From assembly GCA_017560095.1 (NCBI GenBank), contig JAFYOU010000056.1, forward strand, positions 44,663-108,662: a stretch of 64,000 bases of DNA. Reading direction: 5' to 3'. This DNA comes from Candidatus Gastranaerophilales bacterium. GTDB taxonomy: Bacteria; Cyanobacteriota; Vampirovibrionia; Gastranaerophilales; Gastranaerophilaceae. The number at the start of each line of letters is the position of its first letter. The first letter of the stretch is position 1. Of the stretch, positions 1-7,077 are shown piece after piece. Under the pieces are notes generated by a model. That model saw nothing but the letters and a program-made list of their open reading frames with translations. It was not told the DNA's origin and made no database searches. The position numbers and the translations under genes were made by a program.

Positions 1-50
1 TATAACCATTCTAGCGCTACATCTGATGTTATTTTAAAATATTGTTTTTA

Positions 51-320
51 CTAAATAATTTTCTTATAGTTTCTGGAGCCTTCTTTTTGAACTGTTCGGA
101 ATTTCCAAACAGTTGAATTTTTATCAAGTTCTTCATCATCAAAAATATGGCTAATGTGTTCAGATATATTGGCTTTGCTTGAATCAAATAATTTGACAAT
201 CATATCTTGAGTAAGCCAAATTGTATCATTTTCAAGCTTAGTATCAAGCGAAATTGAACCATCTTCGCTTGTATAAATAACTATTTCGCCTTTTTGAAAA
301 TCGTTTTCCATAAAAATCAT
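51..320 (-). pseudogene. RhuM-family protein, N-terminal fragment
   Basis: The 89 residues match the N-terminus of RhuM-family (virulence-associated, COG3943) proteins: a GEIVIYTSEDG strand, an IWLTQDMIVKLF helix-turn-helix-like stretch and a KEGSR segment. Family members are usually over 300 residues, but here two stop codons follow at once. The other frames downstream stay open only briefly, so I read this as a truncated or frameshifted remnant. It is AT-rich like its surroundings. RhuM genes often travel with mobile or defence islands, which fits the phage-like gene at 521. The family assignment is from memory of its motifs. Confidence 0.6.
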
Positions 321-441
321 ATCCTAAAATTGCTTAATTAGCCAGATAAAAATAAATAATGCTATGCTTTTTACCTTATTCGCCAGCTTGAAAAATATAT
401 CATAATAATTTATAATAAACATATAAATAATAAATTAAAGT

Positions 442-488
442 AGAGAGTAAATGATAATTAAAATGATTATCATATACTCTCTTTTTTT
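442..488 (+). terminator. Hairpin plus T-run
   Basis: Bases 442-460 and 464-482 form a near-perfect inverted repeat (AGAGAGTA arms) followed by seven T. This is a typical intrinsic terminator. It stands just upstream of the gene at 521, with no intact plus-strand gene before it in the window, so it probably ends something lost or rearranged, or insulates the next gene. Confidence 0.6.
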
Positions 489-520
489 ATTTAAAAATTA
501 GCAAAACAAAGGAGGTATTT

Positions 521-1480
521 ATGGCTTGGAACGAACAAGATCACCCAAGAGAAGAAAATGGACAATTTACATTTAAAAATGGAGGAAAAGCAAGTAGTAA
601 CAAAGAAAACTTAAAAGATATTCTTTATCAAAAATCACGCAAACAAAAAGAAATTGAAACAATAAAACAAAAAAGAAAAAACGAGCTTCTTGATACCCTA
701 AAAGACAAAGCAACACCTGTAGATATTTTGTATGGAGATGAGAAAAGTTTAAGTAAGAAAATCAAAGAGCTTGGATTATATGGAAAAATAACAGGTGACG
801 CAAGCGAGGTTAAACTACCCACCAAAGATGAAACTCTTGCAACTATAATTCAAGCAAGAATTGGTAAAAATTATAATAAAGTTTCAAATGATATAACTAA
901 AATCATTTCTGGAAAAGATACGGCAGGAATGCTTGATTTAGCCCATGGCGATAAAATGAATGACAAAAGTTATATTAAAGACGCCATAAAATTAAAAAAT
1001 TTTGATGACCCAGCAGTCGCTTCAGATAAGGAATATTTAAAAGCAAAAGTTTCTAAACAATTCAAAGACTATGGTTTTAAAACAGACGATATTAAAGGAT
1101 ATTTTTTTAAAAAAGACTCTGAACCATCAAAAAGAGTATCTGAAAACAAAGATTTTCATCAAATTTTAAAAGATAACAAAGATGCAATTTTAAATGGAAA
1201 AGATTTTAGTGGAAGGTTTCCTGCACATTTCCCTAAGGGAGTTTTGGCTAATAGCAATCTTAAAAATGCCATAGGTGCTGCGGATTTCAAGCATCCATAT
1301 CTTGATAAGCAAGGTAATTTGCATATTAAAATGTATGACACTTATGATTTTAACAAAAATGCAACAGATGTGTTAAATAAAGCAGGTAGAAGAGAAATGG
1401 AAAAAGGAAATTTAAAACCATATTTTTCAATACATGATATAATTATTTCAAAAGATAAATTAGATGAAATTTGGAAATAA
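521..1480 (+). CDS. Phage-associated protein of unknown function
   Basis: This 319-residue, lysine-rich soluble protein has a very strong ribosome site (AAAGGAGG at 507-514). Its start, MAWNEQDHPREENGQF, resembles the 'W..xxHPRxxxGxF' N-terminus found on phage minor-head and virion-associated proteins. The middle is charged and mostly helical. The C-terminal 80 residues, with a YDTYDFN motif and a KPYFSIHDIIIS end, look like a separate folded domain. There is no signal peptide or membrane segment. Context (RhuM remnant before, lone membrane protein after) suggests cargo of a decayed prophage or island. The virion link rests only on the N-terminal motif, and I recognise no enzyme. Confidence 0.55.
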   Translation: MAWNEQDHPREENGQFTFKNGGKASSNKENLKDILYQKSRKQKEIETIKQKRKNELLDTLKDKATPVDILYGDEKSLSKKIKELGLYGKITGDASEVKLPTKDETLATIIQARIGKNYNKVSNDITKIISGKDTAGMLDLAHGDKMNDKSYIKDAIKLKNFDDPAVASDKEYLKAKVSKQFKDYGFKTDDIKGYFFKKDSEPSKRVSENKDFHQILKDNKDAILNGKDFSGRFPAHFPKGVLANSNLKNAIGAADFKHPYLDKQGNLHIKMYDTYDFNKNATDVLNKAGRREMEKGNLKPYFSIHDIIISKDKLDEIWK

Positions 1481-1485
1481 AAGGA

Positions 1486-1513
1486 ATTAAGGCTGGAGAA
1501 ATTCAGCCTTAAT
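1486..1513 (+). terminator. Perfect 10-bp hairpin between genes
   Basis: ATTAAGGCTG (1486-1495) and CAGCCTTAAT (1504-1513) pair perfectly around an 8-base loop, directly after the stop of the upstream gene. The T-run is weak. The next ATG lies only 9 bases beyond, so this may attenuate rather than end transcription. Confidence 0.45.
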
Positions 1514-1522
1514 ATTTAAAAT

Positions 1523-2101
1523 ATGAATGAAAATTTAAAAGAAAAATTAAATATTTTTATAAGGTGCACTCTTTATGCTTTATTGATAAGCATGTCTTTT
1601 ACCTTAAAAGATACCATACTTGGCGTTATCTTGTTTGGAAAAACGATTATAGATGGATATATTTTTGCAGGTTTTATTGAACTATTTGTAGGTAATGGGT
1701 TTTGCGCAGAAACAGATCTACCAAGTAATGTTTGGAATTTATTATTAACAATTTCTGCAATTTTTAATTTTACATTCTTTTCGTACTTCTATGCAAAAAT
1801 TTGCGGATTGTATAAAAAACTAAAAAAATATAATTTTTGGATTAAGAGCTTGATTTTCCTCTTCGTTTCTTGTTTTGCATATTTAATTAATACTTATGAC
1901 TTAAAAACACTAAAGCTATACGAAACAGATTTTAAAATTGAATTATGGATTTATATTGCTTCAATTTTTTCAGCATTTTTATTAAACATTTTCTTTAATT
2001 TTTTAACCAAAAAATTTCCAAAACCTTTTGAAAAAATTGGTTATGTTTGCTCAATTGAATTTTTTAAAGATATTGTTAGAAAATTTAAAAAGGCAAATTA
2101 A
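1523..2101 (+). CDS. Small integral membrane protein, unknown
   Basis: This 192-residue protein has about four hydrophobic segments (roughly residues 10-35, 65-90, 108-125 and 142-162) separated by lysine-rich loops such as LYKKLKKYNFW. That suggests an inner-membrane protein with a short basic tail. No catalytic motif is visible and I do not recognise a family. No good Shine-Dalgarno sequence precedes the ATG, and a strong hairpin sits in the 42-base gap after the phage-like gene. Expression may therefore be coupled to, or limited by, that hairpin. Immunity or holin-like roles are possible given the neighbour, but nothing in the sequence proves either. Confidence 0.55.
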   Translation: MNENLKEKLNIFIRCTLYALLISMSFTLKDTILGVILFGKTIIDGYIFAGFIELFVGNGFCAETDLPSNVWNLLLTISAIFNFTFFSYFYAKICGLYKKLKKYNFWIKSLIFLFVSCFAYLINTYDLKTLKLYETDFKIELWIYIASIFSAFLLNIFFNFLTKKFPKPFEKIGYVCSIEFFKDIVRKFKKAN

Positions 2102-2237
2102 GATTTCAGTGTTAATTCGCTGTTATTTCCGTGTTTTTGTACATCGCAAACCTGGAAAGGCAGTAGCAGACTCCATTGCAGCTACCACCATAAAACCCGC
2201 TGATTAAGTGAGCGGGCATTATTTGTATTAAGTAATT
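2102..2237. other. GC-richer intergenic segment with two hairpins
   Basis: Bases about 2140-2216 are clearly richer in G+C than their surroundings. They hold a weak stem (GTAGC at 2163-2167 with GCTAC at 2181-2185) and a second hairpin (2196-2216). I see no convincing reading frame, though a short minus-strand frame crosses it. It may be a structured RNA, a terminator pair or the scar of an insertion. Confidence 0.35.
2196..2216 (-). terminator. Terminator of the gene at 2238-2699
   Basis: CCCGCT (2196-2201) pairs with AGCGGG (2211-2216). Read on the minus strand the stem is followed by TTTTA, about 20 bases past the stop of the minus-strand gene at 2238-2699. Confidence 0.5.
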
Positions 2238-2699
2238 TTAAGCCCAATAATTAGCAAGCTCAAGCGCTGCCTGATTATCAATATTATCTTCGACTGATTT
2301 TGTTGGTTCGCTATAATATTTTTTTGCCCATTCAATCGGAGATTTGAGTGCTGTTGTAATTCTTGTTATATCGGCATCTCTTAGGGTGTTTCCCCAAAAG
2401 CATTCTGGAAGAATAGAACGGCTTCCAATTAGCTTAGATGGATCTTTCTTGTTTCTTAATTTTATAGATAATTTATATTCATTGTTTTCATCTGGACCCC
2501 AGGTTATATATAGGTCTTCGCCATTCATTTCGTTTATTTTGTCACAAGTTTCTTTGATGGTTGTTTTGAATATATCTTTAATTTTTTGGTTATCAGCTCT
2601 TTTTAAAAGGATTTGCGCCAATTGCAATCTTTCTTTATCGTCTCGTCCGATGGTGCAGCCTTTGAAGCTTGGATTATAACCTTGGGTTTTATTTATCAT
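2238..2699 (-). CDS. Orphan protein with N-terminal NPSFKG tag
   Basis: This 153-residue soluble protein opens with MINKTQGYNPSFKG, one of several orphan proteins in this window that carry an aromatic 'SFKG-like' motif within the first 15-40 residues. The remainder is charged and mixed alpha/beta, with a strand-rich centre (LYITWGPDENNEYKLSIKL) and a helical C-terminus. There is no classical signal peptide or membrane helix. It is transcribed alone against its neighbours and closed by its own terminator. The function is unknown. Similar tagged orphans are, as I recall, frequent in Gastranaerophilales genomes. Confidence 0.65.
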   Translation of the reverse strand: MINKTQGYNPSFKGCTIGRDDKERLQLAQILLKRADNQKIKDIFKTTIKETCDKINEMNGEDLYITWGPDENNEYKLSIKLRNKKDPSKLIGSRSILPECFWGNTLRDADITRITTALKSPIEWAKKYYSEPTKSVEDNIDNQAALELANYWA

Positions 2700-2847
2700 A
2701 GTTTTCCTTTTTTAAAAGATTTTTATATTTGCAATAAAACAAATAAATAAAAAAAGTTGCATATAAATTAATACAATATTTTAGATATTTAATTTTCCTA
2801 TAAAATCTGTTATTATATAGGTAGAATAGCGATTATATAAGGCAATT

Positions 2848-3879
2848 ATGCCAACTAAGAAACTTTCTGCTCAAGATTATTTAAAATACTATTATGATGT
2901 TCCTTATGAAGGTTCTACTTCTGCAGGGAAACCACTTCGTAGATTAAAAAATATTATTTGTCCATACAGGGGTATTAGAATTATTCCCTCAAGTGCAATT
3001 AAAGATTTTGAAAGAAAGCTCGAAAAATGCGTGACTGCTCTTGATTGCGTTGAATTGCTGGGTAAATATAGTGATAATTTTTTACCAGTTGAAAAAGATA
3101 TTTTTGCAATTTTTAAAGAATTTGCTACTTTAAACCCTGATGATAATTTGCAGAATTGCCTTCAAATGATAAGGGGAAATTGTCTTGCCAAGCTAAAGCT
3201 TGAAGAGTTTGAAGTTTTGGATGAGGTTGATACTTTAACTCATAAATTAAGCACCAAAACTGCGCTTGAAATGAGAGTAAAAACAACAAAATGCAGACAG
3301 ATTATCATTTCAGATAATGAAAGAGATTTTTTCAAGCGCAAGGTTTTTCTGTCATCTTTGGAAGGAATGATTCCCAAAGAAAACGAGAAAGAAATTTTTA
3401 ATGATATAAAAAATAGAGCATTATTTTTACCTACTTCTGAAAGTTCAAAGAGTGCTTTTGTTGTTAAATATTCCAAAAGAACACAAACTGAAATTACAAG
3501 AAGAATATTTATTGCTTCAACAGGTACAATTGAACATATAACCCCTTCTTCTTTGGGGGGTTTGAATTCTATTGGAAATTTTTTGCTTACAAGTGCAAGT
3601 GGCAATAGATATAGGGAAAATATGCCACTTGTTGATTATATAAAAAGACATCCAAAAATTCCTCAATATGTTCAGGCTTACATAGATTGCATTATTGAAG
3701 AAATTCATCAAGGTAATTTAAAGGGAAGTGAAACTTATCCATATAAAATTAAACAGAAGCTTTTTGAAGAATCTAAAGGTAGGATTCTTATAAGTCTTTC
3801 AGGCTATAAATATTCTGAAAGTGATGCAATTTTAATGGTTAAAAAATATGAAGAAAGATGGAAAAAACATACAAAATAA
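2848..3879 (+). CDS. HNH-like endonuclease domain protein
   Basis: In this 343-residue protein, residues 229-260 carry an HNH-type signature: EHITPSSLGG (H230, P233, G237-G238), then N240, N244, N253, R254, R256 and P260, in the order of the second half of HNH nucleases. A lone CPYRG at residues 38-42 resembles the first zinc-knuckle half but lacks the second cysteine. About 190 mostly helical residues separate the two, an unusual spacing. The C-terminal 80 residues are basic and helical. An AAGG lies 7 bases before the ATG. It could be a DNA or RNA nuclease or a degenerate relative. There is no immunity or modification gene beside it to indicate restriction. Confidence 0.55.
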   Translation: MPTKKLSAQDYLKYYYDVPYEGSTSAGKPLRRLKNIICPYRGIRIIPSSAIKDFERKLEKCVTALDCVELLGKYSDNFLPVEKDIFAIFKEFATLNPDDNLQNCLQMIRGNCLAKLKLEEFEVLDEVDTLTHKLSTKTALEMRVKTTKCRQIIISDNERDFFKRKVFLSSLEGMIPKENEKEIFNDIKNRALFLPTSESSKSAFVVKYSKRTQTEITRRIFIASTGTIEHITPSSLGGLNSIGNFLLTSASGNRYRENMPLVDYIKRHPKIPQYVQAYIDCIIEEIHQGNLKGSETYPYKIKQKLFEESKGRILISLSGYKYSESDAILMVKKYEERWKKHTK

Positions 3880-3912
3880 GCAATTTTTAAAATTTACTTA
3901 TTTTTTATCTTT

Positions 3913-4548
3913 GTGCAAATTAATAGAACAAAATTAAATTTTACTTCAAGAAATGCCGATATACGACGTGCAGATGATTTGGCAAGAAAAGTCAACAATG
4001 AGTTTCCAAGGATTTCTCAAACCTTAATTGCCGGCTTTAAACATACAAATGAATTTGATGCTTTATGTATACAATTAAATAATAAAGTCCGACAAGTAAG
4101 AAATGCTAAAAGTGGTAAATTTGATAATGTTTCAGGTTTTTTGGAAAAAGTTTCAGCGATGATTACGCCAATCAAAGCACAAAAAATTGGAAATTGTGCA
4201 GAATCGGCGCAATTGGCAGCTATAGCGGCTATTGCTAATGAGATTGAAAATGCTACTATAGCAAGTGTTAAAACTCCGGATGGGATTCATTTAGATCATG
4301 CTGTACTACTTGTCAATGCAAAAAAACCATATATAATCGATGCTTGGTTAGGTTTTGCTGATTATATTCCTGAAGCAATAAAAAAATATAAGGGCGTGTA
4401 TAGCTCTCATTTTGACTTCATTGACAAAAGTGATAGTGGAATTGTTTTTGCTCCTGCTAAAGAAAAATATAGTTCTTTCTTAAGAAAACCAGTCAGTGAA
4501 ACGGATTTAAAAGAACTAAAAAAACGATATCCTGAGTTTTTGCTTTAA
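3913..4548 (+). CDS. Papain-like/transglutaminase-like protein (C-H-D)
   Basis: This 211-residue protein has three well-spaced motifs matching a cysteine-protease or transglutaminase fold: GNCAES (C95) at the start of an Ala-rich helix, DHAVLL (H129) on a strand and YIIDAW (D143). The same Cys-His-Asp order and helix-strand-strand pattern occur in papain-like effector and toxin domains (YopT/C58-like and related families). The start is a GTG with no clear ribosome site. The first residues read MQINRTKLNFTSRN, a variant of the tag seen on other orphans here. It lies 33 bases after the HNH-like gene in the same direction. Substrate and secretion route are unknown. Confidence 0.55.
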   Translation: MQINRTKLNFTSRNADIRRADDLARKVNNEFPRISQTLIAGFKHTNEFDALCIQLNNKVRQVRNAKSGKFDNVSGFLEKVSAMITPIKAQKIGNCAESAQLAAIAAIANEIENATIASVKTPDGIHLDHAVLLVNAKKPYIIDAWLGFADYIPEAIKKYKGVYSSHFDFIDKSDSGIVFAPAKEKYSSFLRKPVSETDLKELKKRYPEFLL

Positions 4549-4567
4549 AAAAGTTTACATATTGGCA

Positions 4568-4601
4568 TTTTTGTTTTTTAGGAGTTTTAGAAAAACAAAA
4601 A
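4568..4601. terminator. AT-rich inverted repeat
   Basis: TTTTTGTTTTT (4568-4578) pairs perfectly with AAAAACAAAAA (4591-4601) around a 12-base loop, 20 bases past the preceding stop. It could end transcription on either strand, though the stem is weak because it is almost all A-T. Confidence 0.4.
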
Positions 4602-4609
4602 GGGAAAAT

Positions 4610-4690
4610 ATGTTAACAATTTTATCTATAAATTTTTCTGGAATAAAAACTCTTCCGGTTGCAAAGAAAAAAACTAAAAAACGTAAATAA
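4610..4690 (+). CDS. Candidate 26-residue basic mini-protein
   Basis: A short frame starts at an ATG preceded by AAAGGGA (4599-4605). It encodes MLTILSINFSGIKT followed by a lysine/arginine-rich tail ending KKKTKKRK. The 'INFSGI' stretch recalls the N-terminal tag of other orphan proteins in the window, and the last nine residues are almost all basic. It lies between the papain-like gene and thrS. Short frames arise easily in AT-rich DNA, so the ribosome site and motif are the only support. It might be a decayed start of a longer tagged protein. Confidence 0.3.
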   Translation: MLTILSINFSGIKTLPVAKKKTKKRK

Positions 4691-4750
4691 TTTTACTCTT
4701 AAAGCGTTTGTGCTAGAATATTAGCATATTATAAACATTCGAGGAAAATT

Positions 4751-6523
4751 ATGGAAGAAATGGAAAAATTACACACACTTCGTCATTCTTGCTCCCATAT
4801 AATGGCGCAAGCTGTACAAAAACTTTACCCGAACGCAAAATTAGCAATTGGTCCAGCTATTGAAAATGGCTTTTATTATGATTTTGATATTGAAGGCGTA
4901 ACGTTAAGCGATGAAAACTTAAAAGAAATTGAAAAAACAATGAAAAAATTAATCGCTGGTAATTTGACGTTTGAAAAATATGTTATACCTGATGTTGAAG
5001 CTCAAATCGCAGAATTTAAAGCTCAAGGTGAAATTTATAAAGCCGAATTATTAGAAGAACATAAAAATGATAACCCTACTCTTTATTTAACAAAAGATAA
5101 AGATGGAAATGTTTTATTTAATGATCTTTGTTCTGGTCCACATATTGAATCAACAAAGGAAATTAAAGCGTTTAAATTAATGAGCGTAGCTGGTGCATAT
5201 TGGAGAGGTAATGAAAATAATAAAATGCTTCAAAGAATATATGCCACTGCATTTTTAACTCAAGAAGAATTAGACGCTTATATTCATCAATTAGAAGAAG
5301 CAAAAAGAAGAGATCATAGAAAATTAGGCACTCAATTAGATTTATTCTCTGTAAGAGACGAAATTGGTGGCGGTTTAGTTTTATGGCATCCAAATTTGTA
5401 TACTGTTCGTGAAGAAATTGAAAATTATTGGAGATCTGAACACAGAAAACGTGGTTACGTTATCGTTCAAACCCCTCAATTGGCAAAATCAAAATTGTGG
5501 GAATTGTCTGGACATATTGACCACTATAAAGAAAATATGTTCTTTATTCAAAAAACAGATGAAGCTGATGAGCAATATATAGTTAAGCCAATGAATTGTC
5601 CGTTCCATATTTTAATTTATCAATCTCAGCGTCATTCATATCGTGATTTACCTTTGAGAATGGGTGAATTAGGTACGGTTTATCGTCGTGAAAAATCTGG
5701 CGCATTATCCGGCTTAACCCGAGTACAAGGCTTTACTCAAGATGATGCACACGTTTTCTGTACACCTGAACAACTAGTTGATGAAATTAATGAAATCATT
5801 GATTTTGTAGCCGATACTATGAAAATTTTCAATATGGGTTTTGAAGTTGAATTATCAACTCGCCCTGAAAGCTATGTTGGAAAACTTGAAAACTGGGATT
5901 TAGCTGAAGCTGGTTTAAAAGAAGCAATGGACAAACGTGGTATGAAATATGAAATCAACGAAGGAGATGGAGCATTTTATGGCCCTAAAATTGATTTCAA
6001 AGTTAAAGATGCTCTTGGCAGAACTTGGCAATGCGCAACAATTCAGCTAGATTTTAACCTTCCTGAAAGATTTGAAATTAAATATCAAGATAAAGATGGT
6101 CAATTAAAAACTCCTGTTATGTTGCATAGAGTTATCTTTGGTTCAATGGAAAGATTCCATGGTATCTTGATTGAGCATTACGCAGGTGCTTTCCCAGCAT
6201 GGCTTGCTCCTCATCAAGTAGCTCTTGTTCCAATTGCAGATAGGCACAATGAATACATGGATGAGGTTTATAAAAAACTCCGTGCAAAAGGAATCAGGGT
6301 AATCTTTGAGGAAAAATCAGAATCAATGAATTATAAAATAAGAGATTACTTGCAAAATCAAAAGGTTCCTTATGTTCTTATCGCTGGTGATAAAGAAATT
6401 GAAAATGGTAAAGTTGCAATAAGAAAACGTGGCGTTGGACAAATTGGCGAAATGACAATTGATGAATTTGTAGAAAAGCTAGTTGACGAAATCCAAACAA
6501 AAGGCATAAAGGAAATTAACTAG
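4751..6523 (+). CDS. thrS: Threonyl-tRNA synthetase
   Basis: ThrS charges tRNA-Thr with threonine in the cytoplasm. The 590 residues begin directly with the second editing domain: the HSCSH zinc-type motif is at residues 12-16 and CSGPHIES near residue 118. The class II catalytic core follows (MNCPFHI, RMGELGTVYRRE, FYGPKIDFKVKDALGR, HRVIFGSMERF), then the anticodon-binding domain (from LAPHQVALVPI). Most bacterial enzymes are about 640 residues and carry an N-terminal TGS domain, which is absent here. The start with GAGGAAAATT before the ATG is well supported, so the short form appears genuine. A terminator follows at 6551. Confidence 0.97.
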   Translation: MEEMEKLHTLRHSCSHIMAQAVQKLYPNAKLAIGPAIENGFYYDFDIEGVTLSDENLKEIEKTMKKLIAGNLTFEKYVIPDVEAQIAEFKAQGEIYKAELLEEHKNDNPTLYLTKDKDGNVLFNDLCSGPHIESTKEIKAFKLMSVAGAYWRGNENNKMLQRIYATAFLTQEELDAYIHQLEEAKRRDHRKLGTQLDLFSVRDEIGGGLVLWHPNLYTVREEIENYWRSEHRKRGYVIVQTPQLAKSKLWELSGHIDHYKENMFFIQKTDEADEQYIVKPMNCPFHILIYQSQRHSYRDLPLRMGELGTVYRREKSGALSGLTRVQGFTQDDAHVFCTPEQLVDEINEIIDFVADTMKIFNMGFEVELSTRPESYVGKLENWDLAEAGLKEAMDKRGMKYEINEGDGAFYGPKIDFKVKDALGRTWQCATIQLDFNLPERFEIKYQDKDGQLKTPVMLHRVIFGSMERFHGILIEHYAGAFPAWLAPHQVALVPIADRHNEYMDEVYKKLRAKGIRVIFEEKSESMNYKIRDYLQNQKVPYVLIAGDKEIENGKVAIRKRGVGQIGEMTIDEFVEKLVDEIQTKGIKEIN

Positions 6524-6550
6524 AAATTTTAAATAAGTTCTTATAAAAAT

Positions 6551-6578
6551 CCTTTGGAATTACCGCCAAAGGGTTTTT
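6551..6578 (+). terminator. thrS terminator
   Basis: CCTTTGG (6551-6557) pairs with CCAAAGG (6566-6572) and is followed by GTTTTTA. It lies 27 bases beyond the thrS stop. Confidence 0.8.
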
Positions 6579-6590
6579 AGTTATGTTTTC

Positions 6591-6706
6591 CGTCATCCTG
6601 TGTCAGCGAAGACTCTTTTGCATTATTCACTCGTCATCCTGAGCATTGGCGAAGGATCTTTTGTATTTCCCAAGTTGAGATTCTTCGGCTCTGCCTCAGA
6701 ATGACG
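6591..6706. repeat. REP-like palindromic element plus a half copy
   Basis: Bases 6632-6706 form a long imperfect palindrome. CGTCATCCTGAG (6632-6643) pairs with CTCAGAATGACG (6695-6706), and inner CGAAGGATCT/GAGATTCTTCG arms extend the stem. Bases 6591-6620 repeat the left half (CGTCATCCTG then GCGAAG). The wording resembles the dispersed 'GTCATCCTGAG...GAATGAC' elements seen in many bacterial genomes. It fills the gap between thrS and the autotransporter gene. Confidence 0.7.
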
Positions 6707-6781
6707 CTAATTTTAAATTCCTGTTACATATTTCCCTTATTTTGGAATTGCTATATTATATATCATGGATGGTATTGAAAA

Positions 6782-7036
6782 ATGGAATTAAGAAATAAGC
6801 TGAAAAGCTTTATTTATATATTATTTAGTTTTGGAATTATACAAGCTTCATCTGCTGTTGAAGTAGGTACTTTTGATGAATTCAAATCTGCTTATTCTAA
6901 TTCATCAACAACTGAAATTATTTTAACTTCTGATATTGCTGCAACATCAAACCTCGATTCCTTCGCTTCATCTAATTTAACAATCAATGGTAACTTCAAT
7001 AATTTCGTTGGGGGGGGTATAGTGGAATTCAAATAA
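6782..7036 (+). CDS. Autotransporter, 5' part (signal peptide), out of frame
   Basis: These 84 residues are the start of the autotransporter continued at 7078. They comprise a basic N-terminus, a hydrophobic signal core (FIYILFSFGIIQ) and an ASSAVE cleavage-like site, then the beginning of a beta-helix (EIILTSDIAA, LTINGNFN). Translation runs into a tract of eight G (7010-7017) and stops ten codons after the tract begins. Adding one G, or removing two, joins the frame to GYSGIQIKEDAV and on to the long downstream frame with no stop. The fragment is therefore either the OFF state of a phase-variable gene or a homopolymer sequencing error. Confidence 0.75.
   Translation: MELRNKLKSFIYILFSFGIIQASSAVEVGTFDEFKSAYSNSSTTEIILTSDIAATSNLDSFASSNLTINGNFNNFVGGGIVEFK
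7010..7017 (+). repeat. Poly-G(8) tract, probable phase-variation switch
   Basis: Eight consecutive G stand in strikingly AT-rich DNA, exactly where the reading frame of a surface protein breaks. Lengths of 6 or 9 G restore one continuous frame from the signal peptide to the barrel; 8 G gives an early stop. Confidence 0.75.
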
Positions 7037-7077
7037 AAGAAGATGCTGTTATTTCATTTGTCGACATTGACTCTTTT

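Noticed and set aside
2163-2216. Riboswitch or tRNA-like element
   Set aside because: Neither the two stems nor the linker match a known class I can recall; the second stem is adequately explained as a terminator.
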